From the NCBI GenBank assembly GCA_905331475.1, contig CAJNYU010002985.1:124001-188000 (forward strand): 64,000 nucleotides of DNA, written 5' to 3'. Each line of letters begins with the position of its first letter. Within the stretch, counting starts at the first letter, position 1. The DNA comes from Rotaria socialis. Its lineage: Eukaryota > Rotifera > Eurotatoria > Philodinida > Philodinidae. Below, piece by piece: positions 13,466-26,076 of the stretch. The notes beneath the pieces were generated by a model, which saw only the letters and a program-made list of their open reading frames with translations, was not told the origin of the DNA and did not search any database. The position numbers and the translations under genes were made by a program.

Positions 13466-16400
13466 AGAAACATTTAATTTTGACTAGCTTATTGAACGCA
13501 ATAGTTTCTTCAATATGTTTTCTTCACATATATGCCAAGTAAGGAGAGAGAAAAAGTGATACACGTTCACTCGAACAACGGTCATTCGCATAAATTTCTT
13601 CATCATTAGCTAAGCGAGAGAGAGAGAGGGGGGAGGGAAAGCAGTAGTAACGAGAATAGAAGAAAAGGTCGTATTGCTAGCACTGCATGCATGTTGTCTA
13701 GCTGTGCTACCGAGCAGAGAATTGAAAGGTGTTGTGCGCATGGTGCTCTCTTCTTTTCATTCGTGTTCGTTCCATCGTCTTGTTCCACCAAACACAGAGA
13801 GACAGAAAGAGAGAGAGAGAGAGGGAGAGGTACGAGTGTTTTCTTCTCTTTCTGGATTTCTTTTTCTTTTTCTTTCTTCATTACTTTTTTTGTCGTCTAC
13901 ATCTATTTATCTATTTTTTTTTACATTTCTCCATATTAGACGCACAAGCATATGCACATAGCCTACGCTCAGTATATTTCGAATCAGAAAAAGATGTGTG
14001 AGTAAATGAAGCTAAAAAGAAAAGAACTAGTAATAGGAATAAACGGCATCAGTCAATAGAGTTAGTTCTTGGCAAGTAAATTGTTCTCATTATTATTTTA
14101 TTCTACGTCTGGTGCGTGCACACGTAAAGTCGTTAATAACAAGAATAAGGAAAATGCATCGAAAGGGGAGGGAAGAGTGAGAGAGAGAAAAAAAGCTAGG
14201 AAGAATTCATTCCCTGCACGACATTTACTTTGTTGACAGCATCAACGAACTGCGGCTGCATTTCTACTAGTTGATAATCATCAAGCATTGTGCTTAAGAC
14301 CAATTATGTAATGGCATTTTCTCTAAATTACAAAGCTATACAAAACTAGATGATAATTGATGTTATCCAGTGTAGAAGATTTGTCAAAGTACAAGGCCGA
14401 TTGGCCTATGGTCTATAAACAATATGATATGAATAAAAACGAGCAAGACAAGAGGGAAAATGACAAAGAAAAAAAAACGAAGAGAATCTAAAGGCAGAGA
14501 ATGAGGATGTTCAAAGAGATTCTCATCGTCATAATTTCTTTCTTTGTTCGTATTGCTGCGAAATATAGGATGCATGCATGCATGCACGCACGCACACATC
14601 TATACATGTTATAATAGGCACACGCAAAGAACTGGCAAGCAGACAGAGAAATAGAATAGTGCGAGCTTGATTGTTTGTTGATGTTTTTCAGGACAAAGAT
14701 TGTGGCAAACAATTCTTTCGTTCTTCATTATCATATACATTATTATGATTCTTTTTTATACGTTATACATACTATTAGTGTGTGTGTGTTGCTGCGACAC
14801 ACATCGCAAACATCTTTTCAATGCCTGATTAGTGTCAATATCTCGTCACTGTATTTGACAGACGTCAAACAATAAAGAGAAAACCTAGTAGTTATACTAA
14901 CAAAAGAAGAAGAAGAAGAAGAAAAAAAAACACTTCAAGTCATTAAAACCGATGGAATAATTATTGATCTAAATCAACAAAACCAATCAACTATTTGATA
15001 GAAAAAAGAATACGATATGTGAGATGAAAGTCGATCCTTGGAACTTGTATATCAAGCATATTATTTAATTTTTCGATTAATTATTCATGACTTTTTGTTA
15101 ATTTCTCTATGATTGTTTATCATGAATATTTCCTTGTTTATTTAATCATAATAATGTGCTAAAAGATTATAGAAAATTCTCTTTGAGTGTCAACAAATCC
15201 ATTACTGCTGGCAAAATGACCTTTGAAGAAAGATCGTAATGAAACATGAATGATAAACGTTGAATAAAGGGAATACATCTCATAAGACATGGTTACATAA
15301 AGAATCGTATATCAAATTTTTTTATTTCTGTCAGAACGAAGTATTACATTCGATTGAGTTTGATTAATAATTTGTTTTCTCAACTGTTAATCAATGCATC
15401 TTATTACGAATAGAGTTTCTATATTTAACATCTGCCGGTTGATCACACGAATATTTTCATAGATTTCTTTTTGTCAATGAAAAACAAAATGCATTGCATA
15501 AGTTAAATATAAAATAAGAAGCTTTATATGAAAATTTCAACAGGTCAACCTTTTATTGATTTCTCTAGTTGTAGCGATATGTTGTCTGTGCTTTTAAATA
15601 AATTATAGAAACGCAATAAAATACAGCAGCTTCTTAAAATTTAATCACTTTGCATAAAACAAGACAAATATCTTTATTCTTATACAAATAAATATGACTT
15701 AAAAGTAATAGAAAACTATTCAAAAATGTATAGCCATATTGTTGAAGAAATCTGATTTAAAATAAAATAGAACGAAAGAATACTAAACAGTCTGCATAGA
15801 ACAGAATGTCTTACTCAAGAAGCTTAATATAAACAAACATAAATCATCTATAATCTAAAAAGAAAACATTTGCAGATGATTGCAAAGTTCCGGCGCGAGT
15901 TATACTATTGGAATCGTGTAGACATTTGACATTCGAGAAATCTTCCATTTAATTTGCTCATTCAAGGACTTCTTCAAATACGTTTGTTACTTACTGTAGT
16001 TAATTAAAAACTATGTATGCTACAGAATTAAGTTCTATTTGTCAAAAAAGAGAAATGCACAACTACTAGTTTGAAAGCTTGCGGCTATTTTTGACAGGAT
16101 CCTTGATCGATATGCAACTGTAAAAGACTGTACGATAGATAGCACTAGTATACAGGGTACATGTAAAATTGAATATAAAACTATTCACAAAATAGTTTGT
16201 CTAACAAAAAAATTAAACAATTTTTCCGATTGAAAATATTTTCGTTTGATAAAAAGAAAAAATCCCCAGAGCACAGCGCCACAATCGTAGCTTGTCAAAT
16301 TATTCACAGTAGCGAATAAGTATTCATCCACTAAAACAACATTTTCCAATATATAATAAAGAGAGAAAAAAAACGTTTTCAACCATCTAGAAAATATTGA

Positions 16401-16476
16401 CTCATAATCAATTTTTTCTAGAAAAAATTAAAATTCGGTATTTTATTATTATTATTTATGCTTGAGTCGCTTAGAC
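13466..16476. other. Upstream region between cpo and PIAS
   Basis: Three kilobases between divergent genes. The first kilobase has purine/pyrimidine-skewed tracts such as GA runs near 13614-13830 and an AAG run near 14903-14920, typical of UTR or promoter sequence here. The open frames at 13606-14001 on both strands are low-complexity artefacts. No exon with consistent splice sites was found. Confidence 0.45.
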
Positions 16477-18601
16477 ATGAGTTCATCAAATAATGCCTAT
16501 GCCAAAGCTACAGCGCTAGAAGTAATCAAAAATTTTCGTGTCCCAGAATTACAGGTTTGTTATTTATATCAACACAAAAAAAAAAGACAGGAACTAATTT
16601 TATCTTTTTTTCCAGACAGTACTCGACTGCGGTAATGTACCTCGTCATGGTCAGAAACGGGATTTACTTCAACGTTGTAAATTACTCATTTCATCAAGTT
16701 TTACCCCACAATTAGCGAATAAAATTCAACAAATAAATAGAACTCGAGCACGTTCATCTCGATCAAATCATGTATCATCTTCAACATCGTCATCAAAAAA
16801 TCCCATAGTTTTACCCAAAACTCCACCCATTGAAGTTTTACCTCAATCCAATAGTATACAATTTATTAGTTTACCTTTCTTTGAAAAAATGCGCAGCATT
16901 GAATCGTCAAATATGCCTGTCGATTGGCATACATTTACTCCATTAAGATTTGTTTTAAATGATACCGATATTGAGTTAATAAGAAAAAATATAGCAAAAG
17001 TTTTTCTTCGTATTGCACCAACAACAATGCATGAAAGACATAACGATGTTTCGCCACCTTATTTATTTGTTCAATGCAATGTAAGATTTATTTTCATTTT
17101 TAAAAACTAAATATTATTCTTTATTCTCTTATAGAATCAAGCAGTAATTAATAATAATGTATCGAAACAAGTTGGTTCACAAGCACATTCAATATCATTT
17201 CCAACTGATTTAACAGATAAAATTATACTTAAAGCAAACACAAGCAATACATTAACTTTTCTTTGGTTACAATCCCCTACTTCGATGTCATTTAAAAATT
17301 TACCAAAATCGTATACATTAGCGATACAACTAGTTCATTGTGTCTCACTTGATACTCTATTGGAAATAATACTCAAACGAGAACCATATTCAAACAAAAA
17401 CGATAACGATAATGATAGCGATATTGAAATTGAAGATTTAGGTTTAATGACGACACAACAGCGAGTTTCGTTAATTTGTCCAATAACACAATCATTAATT
17501 GCTCTACCAGCTAAATCATCGTACTGTTCACATTTAACATGTTTCGATTTAAAATCGTTTTTATTAATGAATGAAAAACGACTTCAATGGGCATGTCCAT
17601 TATGTAAAAAATCAGCTTCATTTGAATCATTACGTATTGATCAACGTTTAAAATCTATTCTATCGAATGTGCCAGCAAATTGCTCAACAGTAGAAATTGA
17701 TTCATCAATTGATTGCCAATATATATTAGATACTGTTAAACAAGAAAAAGTCGAATTTACTGAAACAACACATGAAAATCAAAATAGTGAAGAGGAATCA
17801 ATCAACAATTATACCTCTAGTAAGTAAATCTTCCAAGAATTCATGAAAGATGTCATGCTATTGCATATTCTTGAGCGTCGTCATGCCTGATTGATTATGT
17901 TGGACATCACATGTTCGTTAGGTACTTTATGGAAATATCAATAACACAACTCATAAGAACAATATTGAAAATATTGCGTAGTTCAAAAACTCTACCTCAA
18001 GCCATTTATCTATAACTTCTTTCTGTGATTGTCCAAGTTAACTAGGGATTAGTAGTTTACATTGTAATTATATTCAACGTTAATTTCTGTTCTAGAATCT
18101 CGCCATCAATCTGATGAAAGTGATTGCATAGTTCTTTCGTCGGGTAGCGAAAGTGAAGATGAAGATAACAACAACAATGACGACGATATAAATAATTCGT
18201 CTTCACCTGCAACTCCTATACTTAATCAAAATGATGATATCGATGATAGATTTAGTAATAAAGTGAATGATAATACTAGTCAATTGTCTCGTAATTCGCA
18301 TTCAACAGTATCTCCAATTCTATCAACTGTCGATGATACGAACTTTTGGGAAGATATAGCTCAAATAACATATGATCTATCACCAGATGGTAATAATGCG
18401 CAACTTGCAAATCGAAAGCGAAGTAACAGTTCAACATCATCGGTTCTATCATCATGTTATTCGTCCTCAAAATCACAAGATGGTCCTCGTCTTAGAAAAC
18501 GAAATAAACGACCATCGAATGTTAAATCCCGAACAACGGATATTGAAGTTATAACACTTTCGTCTAATGACAGTAGTGATAATGGTGATCAATCGTCATG
18601 A
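16477..18601 (+). CDS. PIAS: PIAS-type SUMO E3 ligase
   Basis: Transfers SUMO from the E2 UBC9 to nuclear substrates. Exons 16477-16554, 16616-17080, 17135-17819, 18096-18601; 577 residues. Order: a SAP-like helix pair (about 10-50, TVLDCGNVPRHGQKRDLLQR), a PINIT region (about 95-275), and an SP-RING (about 290-355) with CPITQ, CSHLTCFD, then ACPLCKK, giving the Cys/His ligands of the family. A SUMO-interacting motif CIVLSSGSESEDED lies near residue 419, and a second hydrophobic-acidic motif IEVITLSSNDSSD sits at the C-terminus. The third exon would stop within two codons if its intron were retained. The next gene downstream is a predicted SUMO protease in the same orientation. Confidence 0.93.
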
Positions 18602-19220
18602 TCAGATTTAATATTTTTTCTTCTTTTTTTCAACTATTTTTTTTTTGTGATGCATTACAATTATTATTATTATTTTTTTCACAGCTATTGTACATTTGAA
18701 ACATTACATGTATACATTGTTTACTTCTGTCTATGTCTTAATTCGTCTGTGTGTTCTATGGATAAACAAGAGATAGAAAAGCAAAGAAAATCTTAATTCT
18801 TAAATTAGAGCAGATCTGATGAATTGTTTTGTCGTCTAATTTAATATTAATGTTCTAGATTTTTTTTTAATTATAAAACACTAATTCATTCACTGTGCGA
18901 AAAAAGTGGTGAGTTGGCTTTTATTTGCCAAAATATTAGAAATCTTCTACGTCCATGGTCACATGTAATAGTTTTTTTCTTGACGTGCATTATAAATATA
19001 TCTATTGTCTAACGTAAGTACATTTCAATATAAAATAAATCCGCTCTGATCATTAGTCTTTTTTTTTTAATACTAAATAATCCAAACTAAAAAAAGTGTT
19101 CTTCATGTCTTCTTCTTAGAGATGTAAATACAAGATTTCCTCTTTGTTTTTGTTCTCGACACCATATTCATTCCAATGTAACTTATTTGATTGCCGTCTA
19201 AACTCTAGATTATTTGTAAC
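18602..19220. other. Spacer between PIAS and the DeSI-type gene
   Basis: About 620 bp of AT-rich sequence holding the 3' end of the PIAS transcript and the promoter of the next gene. No open exon was found. The two genes are co-oriented but clearly separate. Confidence 0.5.
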
Positions 19221-21114
19221 ATGTCAAATTTTACAACAGTTAAACTATATATTTATGATATTTCATACGGGCTAGCCAGTTCACTTGGTTCAACTTTACT
19301 CGGTATAGTTTCAATGATTTTAAATGATCGAAACATCTATTTTTTCTTCTTTCAGGCAAACAAATCGATGGTGTTTGGCATACAGGTGTTGGAGTATATG
19401 GCAGAGAATATTTATTTGGCTCGAGTGGTGTTTCTTATACAGCACCAGAAGAAATTCATCGACAAGGACTAGCACCAAAACCAAAATCGTATGTATGAAA
19501 ACGTTGATAACTTCGGCTTATACTATATGAATATTTCTTCGTTGTTAGAGTTGATCTTGGTCAAACGAAAAAGACTCTAGCTGAAATTCACACATGGGTT
19601 TTACAAAAGGGTACAACGAATTTTCGGTAACTTTATTCAAGAAAAAAAAATCTTTATTAACCATAACTACTTTTCTAGTGGTCACCAATATGACTTGCTC
19701 GATTGGAATTGTAATAATTTCAGTGATGAATTTACAAAATATCTTCTTAATAGTACAACATCTCTTATACCCGAAGAAATTCTTGAATTACCAAGATTTG
19801 TAAAAACAACGTAAATAGAAGGATTTAATCTTTTTTTAAAGTTCTCTATCATTTCATTTTAGACCATTAGGACGAATGCTTTTATCATTTCTCAATAAAG
19901 ATCCAATATCAGCAGCTCAACAAACAGGAAATAATAATAATTTTGTCGATTCGCCCATGCATATAATACAAACTGAAACAGCGAGTAGTACAAAATTTGA
20001 TAATATTCCTACGCGACATTGTATTTTACCCGTCATGGATAAAATGAAACCGCGAGTCAATCTTATTGAACAGAAGTGTAATCGAACATTGACTCCAGCA
20101 GAAAAAGAGCAATTGAATGACATACATCAATTATTTCGACCTGATGCCACATATTCACCGATGCTAACTCGAGAACATTTGACGCTTTTGAGTAAATTCA
20201 AGATAAATCCTGTTTTTGTTTCTTAAAATAATTTGAACTATTTTTCTTACTAGTTTCTCTTATGGTTAATTCAATTGAAGATGAATCAACTCAAATAATG
20301 ATGTTAGAAATTCTTCAGTTACTATCGGAATATGAATATGTTATTAAAATTCTCAGTGAAATTAAAGGACAAGAATCCCCTATGGGATTATTAAAAGGAC
20401 TTAATGATCAACCCGAACAAATACAAGTAGAATTTTTACGTTGGGTAAGTAGAAAAATTGTTTTGTTAAAATTAATAAAAATCAGTTTTCTTTTGTTTAG
20501 TTTTCTTCCATTGCTGCCACATCAAATGGGCGTACAATGTTAATTGATTTGCAAGATGATATTGCACCAGTTTTTACTGAATCTATTAATAATGACTCAT
20601 CCACGAATAAAGTGAAATATGAAATTATCGTGGTTTTACATAATCTTCTATGTATCAATACTGATATTCGAGTAAGGAAATATTAATATTTAACGAGTTT
20701 TCTATTTGTAGGAAGGTGGATCTAGCAAAACGAAGCCTTTTGAAATAATACACTTAAAATTTTTATCATTGATACCGTTAACCATATACTTAGAAATCCT
20801 TTATTTTGTTCCGGTTTGTTTTTAGCTTAGCTTTATGAATTCCATTTCTATTGGATCAGCAATGGTTCAATATATGAGCACACCGGTTAACTCTAACGAA
20901 GCCGATACATTCCTAGCAGTTTTTATTGCATTGGCCGATGCGGAAAAAGATGTAAGTTAAGTGCCTACGTATGAAAGTCAATTCTATGAGAGATCCTTCG
21001 TTTTAGATTTATGGTATTGCAAAAGCAATGGAATTCGATCCAGATTTTTATTCATCGATTGTTGCTTGTCAGCCGTTAATCAAAAAAATTCAAGCCAATT
21101 ATCAAGCTGTATAA
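19221..21114 (+). CDS. DESI1: DeSI-1/PPPDE deSUMOylating isopeptidase with a helical C-terminal extension
   Basis: Nine exons: 19221-19302, 19356-19488, 19549-19626, 19679-19810, 19863-20191, 20254-20444, 20501-20671, 20826-20951, 21007-21114; 449 residues. Residues 1-150 are a PPPDE papain-like domain: VKLYIYDISYGLA, the catalytic His in GVWHTGVGVYGREYLFG, and the catalytic Cys in LLDWNCNNFSDEF, then PLGRMLLSFL. Human-type DeSI-1 proteins stop soon after this. Here about 290 more residues follow, nearly all predicted helical and rich in Leu/Ile, suggesting an armadillo or PUL-like domain; PPPDE-PUL combinations are known outside animals. It should release SUMO or ubiquitin from substrates. 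Its position next to PIAS pairs writer and eraser. Confidence 0.88.
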
Positions 21115-21130
21115 TCCAAAACTATGTATA

Positions 21131-21151
21131 CATATATATATATATATATAT
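21131..21151. repeat. (AT)n microsatellite
   Basis: A run of about ten AT dinucleotides in the 3' flank of the DeSI-type gene, between two convergent genes. Confidence 0.85.
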
Positions 21152-21405
21152 TTGTTTTTCTTCATGCAATTCAATCCATAGCGACAAAATTACATTCTCA
21201 CAACTTTTGTTCCCTTTTTTAATCTTAATCGTGAATGTAAAAAAATAAAGCATTCTTTTATCTCGACATAAACAAGCTATTTATTCAATTAAAATGTCAT
21301 CTTTTTATTCCAATCTCATTCATACAATACAAAGAATGTTAAAAAATAATACGCTGCATATCACCATTTGAGATTAGGCTAAAATAAAAAATTAGAACAA
21401 AATAG

Positions 21406-24400
21406 CTATGTGATATTACAAAAAGAAAATTGTGCGAAGGGAAAGGGATGAGAAACGATAATCATACAACATTTATTACAATCACCTTTATCGCTATCTA
21501 TATCCGATGATGCAGACATGGAACTATCAATACTCTTGCTTTTCGGAAAAACTAAAGTTCGAAGAAAAAAAAACACGAAAGCAACGCACAATTATGTATG
21601 AGTCTTTTTCTGAAATTCTCTAAAATATTAAAGTAGAATTTCTCACCTTCGTCTCGTTCTAAATCTCCAAATATCAAGTGAATATCCTGTTTGCCTTGTT
21701 CAGCGTCTGAAGAAACATCAATAGCATTATGAACCAAATCTTTACCATAGAGTGCACGAAGACTAAACGACAACAATAACAACAAAAAATGATTACATTA
21801 ATCTATTGCATGATTGGCAAACCTATTTGGTGCAGATTCTTTTGCTTTAGTTGGATCTTCGGGTCCGAGTATTTGTGATAAACTTTGACTAGCATTTTCT
21901 TTTGCTAATGCTAATAATTCTGATTGACCACTAAAGAGTAAAAACAAACATTTTCTATTTCAACGAATATAAACTATAGACAAACCTTGTCAGATAACTT
22001 AATAGTTCATTGTAATGATCTTTGCCTTGATGTGCTTTTTCAACTTGAGCTACTTGGTCGCCTGTCAATTTGTCCATTTTACGTGCCATAATAAAGAAGC
22101 CAGCTTTTTTCAATGCATCCACAATATCCGCTAAATAAAAATTATGGAAATAATTTTATTTTGAATAAATCTATCATCAACGCCTTACATCTCTGTTGAC
22201 TAGTTAAATTAGGTTTAAGAATAGCTAATATACGTTCTTCTGGGAAGAAGAATTGTACATTACGATTAACTTCAGCGTGTGAACGTGGTCCATGTAATGA
22301 ATTAACATTGATATCGACCATATCAAATTCATGTCGAAAACTTTTATTAACAGAAAAAAATAACATTTAATTTTTACATCATAATCAATCATAGAGAACT
22401 TACGTTCCACTTGCTTCTTTAATTTTATTTTTTTCGGTTGGACCAAGTAACGTACGAAAACCTTGAACAGCATCTTTTTTAATCATATATAAAGCTAATG
22501 AAGGTCCACTAAACATAGAAAACAATACGATATAATTATATGAATATAATTTTGTTCATGCCTCGTCATTTCTTGAATAAGATCTTCATAATACGATTCA
22601 GATTTTTTCGTCGAATAAAATTCTTCTGCTTGTTCTCGTGTTAGATGCATTTCTGTTTGACGAGTAACTTCAAAACCAGCTTCAATAATTCGACTAACAA
22701 TAGCATCTAAATAGATAAAATGTTTTCGTTCTTTTCTTATTCAACGTCTTTCGCATGATTTAACCTTTAAATAATTTCAAAGCACTTGGCCGAATGATAG
22801 CCAATGTTCGTTCAGCAAGTTGCTCTTGTGGTGTATGTGGTCGTTGAGCAATATTTGGCAAGAGTAAAACAAGTTCACTTTAGAAATTAAATACAAAACA
22901 ATAGAATCGTTCATATTGATAGTCTTAATTTACTCGTGAAGATTATCAATCGATTGTGTACAATCAACAAATGTTTTCAAGGATTCATCAGAATCAACTA
23001 ATTCTCGAAAATCATCAACACTCGCATCTTTTGCTTCGTTTTTTTGAAGTATGAGAACAATGGATGGTCCACTGACCATACATGCTATATGATCTTCGTA
23101 ACCTTCCTAGAAATGATAGATAAATCATATTTAGCTTATAATCTAAAATAAATATCGAACTTGATTCATCTTATAACGATGTAATTCACGAGCTTCATTT
23201 TCGTTAAGATGATGTTCTTGTTGAATGAGTACTTTAAATCCATTTGCTTTAATCTAAATTAAAGATTTCGTTTTTGAATAGTCTATGAACAAATACTCGT
23301 TCAAAGTGAAGTTTGGATTGACAACAACATAAAACGAACTTACTTGATCGATAATTCCCTCCACTTTGCCGTCAGCATAAGCATCTGGTCGAATCACTGC
23401 CAAAGTATAGTGGTGATTTGCTAGAAGATTAGGAAATGTTCGCTTTTGTACTTTTCGCTTTTGACTACTTACAAATAGCATGAGCAACAGATGAACTACG
23501 CTGGCGGTTTGCTGCAGCATCACCGTCTTCCTCTTCATCTGTAGCACCATGGTCAAAGTTAAACTAAGTCGGTAAAAAATTGAATACAAAATAAACGGCT
23601 TAAAATATTTACTTCACGACGTTCACCACCATCCTTGAGAATTTTCTTTTCTTGTTCTAAATTCAACAGAATTTTTCGTTGTAATTCAGGTGCATTTGCT
23701 CCAATAACAGCGTCAACAAGAACACCAGACTGAAAAGAAGTACCATTAAGAATTTTTGTTTCATTTTATTATAATTTATTTATTCTTACCGCATAAAATA
23801 GAAAACATGGTTCACATCGTCCTCGATATTTTTCAAGCGAATCAATTGTGTCCGCTTTAGCCTAGAGAAAAAATAAAAGAGCAGATACTCAATTTTATCC
23901 TCTTTTTTAAAATTATAATTGAAGGTGTTATGCATATGTGATTAGTGTTGTCAAAATGTTTTGCTGAAAAATAAAAAAGCGTACGTTTACATAGACTCAC
24001 AATAGCAAAAAATAAACTAGAATCGCCGATCGTATTTTTGATCGTTCGAAATTTAGCTTCCATTGCTTTGCAAGGACCACCATACGATTGGTAAACATCC
24101 GCGACTACAACAAACAAATGTGCAAACGATGTGTTCAATATCAAGTGTAATTATTAATAATGATATATTTATATGTATAGAACAAAAACGATGTGAATTT
24201 AGGTGTAAATATATATATAGATAACAACACATGGTGGATAAAAACATGATACAAAATTATTATTACAAGAGCAAATTTTAGTAATTTCTCTCCAGTTTCA
24301 AGTTTGATTCGTTTGAAATTTCCTTCAACACTTTTACATGGACCTGCCCATTGTTGATAAATGTCAACAACTGAGAAAGACAAATTTATACAAGTTATAA

Positions 24401-24538
24401 ACAGTAAAACAGAACATATGAAATATGCTACATGCATAATCAATCACCTAGTAGACCTTCTTTGTTAGTTGCTTCATTCCATTCCTCTTGAGTTTCAAGT
24501 TCTACTTGCAAAGCAATTTCTTGACGACGACGAGCCAT
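21406..24538 (-). CDS. NME8: NME8/TXNDC3-like thioredoxin and nucleoside diphosphate kinase protein
   Basis: Family members sit in cilia and sperm axonemes. Sixteen exons per transcript: 24448-24538, then one of 24267-24370 or 24001-24104, then 23790-23861, 23613-23729, 23473-23563, 23344-23420, 23161-23253, 22934-23106, 22765-22877, 22562-22706, 22404-22508, 22189-22340, 21986-22130, 21823-21930, 21647-21762, 21406-21551; 615 residues. A thioredoxin fold is followed by three NDPK modules (HYTLAVIRPDAY, ERTLAIIRPSALK, EERILAILKPNLT). The thioredoxin site lacks its first Cys (WAGPC or YGGPC). A histidine aligns with the NDPK catalytic His in modules 2 (NSLHG) and 3 (LVHNA). One donor is GC (22560-22561); another is the weak GTTCGA at 23155-23160. 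Confidence 0.88.
24001..24104 (-). CDS. NME8: NME8-like thioredoxin exon 2b (mutually exclusive)
   Basis: 104 nt with the same phases as exon 2a. Encodes VADVYQSYGGPCKAMEAKF and onward to FFAI. Because 104 is not a multiple of three, including both 2a and 2b, or neither, breaks the frame. Exactly one must be used. Confidence 0.8.
24267..24370 (-). CDS. NME8: NME8-like thioredoxin exon 2a (mutually exclusive)
   Basis: 104 nt, entering in phase 1 and leaving in phase 0. Encodes VVDIYQQWAGPCKSVEGNF and onward to KFAL. Joins exon 24448-24538 to exon 23790-23861 without a frame change. It is the same length as exon 2b and similar throughout. Confidence 0.8.
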
Positions 24539-24853
24539 GTCTTTACAATTTCTACAATAGAATAAACTAAAGTTAATACAAAACGATCGCCATTATTAAG
24601 ATTTTACATACGAGAATACCATGGAAACTTTTACAGTTAGAGGTTAAACATAACTATAAACTATGAATAGATTTTAAGACGCATACAGTTACGACATCTA
24701 TGCCGGTAGTAGGAAACAGTATTTCGAGAGAAATATTGCTTAATCTTTATTTCAAAAAATGTAAGTACAAAATTTCTTCTATTAGATAGTGGTCTGTAGG
24801 TAACTAAGTTAAAGAAGGTAATCATTTGATGTAAAATAAAATCAGGAAAAAGT

Positions 24854-26076
24854 TCAAATAGCTCGGTAAACTATTCGTTCCCAATCAGCAGCGTTGTGGA
24901 GATTTTTCATTGAACCACATCGATCTCCACCGCCACGATTAGAACTGGAGCGAAGTGACCAACAAAGTCGGTATTCAGAATATTGACTGCTTGAATCGCA
25001 AGGATTTAAACTGAGCGTATCACTTGATTCTCCACTGTAATGGTTAATGTTTCGATTATCGTTCGGAGATGAAGTCTATATTATAGAATGGTACGATTCA
25101 GCATAAAAACATAGTTGATCTCTTACTTCTCGGCGTCCTTTGAAACCCCAGGCTTGCGATGATGCGTAATAGAAACGTATATTATCTTCCATTTCAATCT
25201 GGCATGCATGATTTGAAGAACATGTCTTAAGTAGATCATTCCATTGGCCTACACCAGCTAGCGTTAATATTGTGTTGTTTTCAGCAGGACGACATCCAAC
25301 GAGAAGTTTAACACTTTTGCAAGATGTGACAAGCGATTTTAAATTCAACGGCATATCGTATGTGCTTCGATAACATTCTTCCCATCCAATTAAAGAATTT
25401 GTAGTCAAGCTCAGATGAACACCCTTCCTAGGTGATAAGAATGCATCGGCTAAAAACAACAGGATTATATATAGAACTTCTAAGAAAAATATTACGTACG
25501 GTTTAGTTGAAAATCTATTATCATAGCAGTAAAATTCGCTTTTAGATCTGCATTTGGTGCTTGAAAATCAACTGCATAAGCAGGTATTTCTGGATTACGC
25601 TTGATCGTTTTCAATTGATCAAGCAAATACTTGAATTGAACAGGATTGTAATCGAAAAACACCGTACCCATATTGTCGCGTAAATATAATTCACTTTCAT
25701 TATTTTTCATGAACATCTTTGCTAGCTTTGATTTAGGTACAGCAGTTAAAGTTGACCGTAGAGTCGATATTATTTCACCACCAACATTTATTTCAATGAC
25801 ATCATCATCTGACGATTCGCTAGTATCATTTCCCCAGTGTACCAATGTCGTATTCCTCTTTGCGTCCTTGTTCTTCCAAAAGCCATTTGTTTCAGTTAAA
25901 ACTAAAACTTCTTCAGATACATTTTCTTCACTAGATTTTAAATCAATGCTTGCTGCTTTACAAATCAATATAAAACAAATAGTCTGTATAAAAAAAAAAG
26001 AAAGCTTGAAATCAATGCTGTTCCGCATGAGACATGTACATACCACCAAAAGGATAGGCAACAACTTTGAAAACAT
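24854..26076 (-). CDS. Predicted secreted T1/BTB protein, copy A
   Basis: Four exons: 26044-26076, 25500-25983, 25127-25449, 24854-25075; 353 residues. The N-terminus is a signal peptide split by an intron (MFSKLLPILLV then TICFILICKAAS). Residues about 75-175 form a potassium-channel-tetramerisation (T1/BTB) domain: DVIEINVGGEIISTLRSTLT, FFDYNPVQFKYLLDQL. The C-terminal half is Cys-rich: GWEECYRSTYD, LLVGCRPAENN, SSQAWGFKG, YRLCWSL, GGGDRCGSM, WERIVYRAI. Several N-glycosylation sequons (NTT, NDT, NFT) fit an extracytosolic location. T1 domains normally work in the cytosol. I know no named family with this layout. Its start faces copy B's tail; copy C lies 16 kb away. Confidence 0.83.

Noticed and set aside
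13606-14001. Several overlapping ORFs on both strands
   Set aside because: Arg/Glu or Ser/Leu/Phe low complexity caused by GA/CT-rich sequence.
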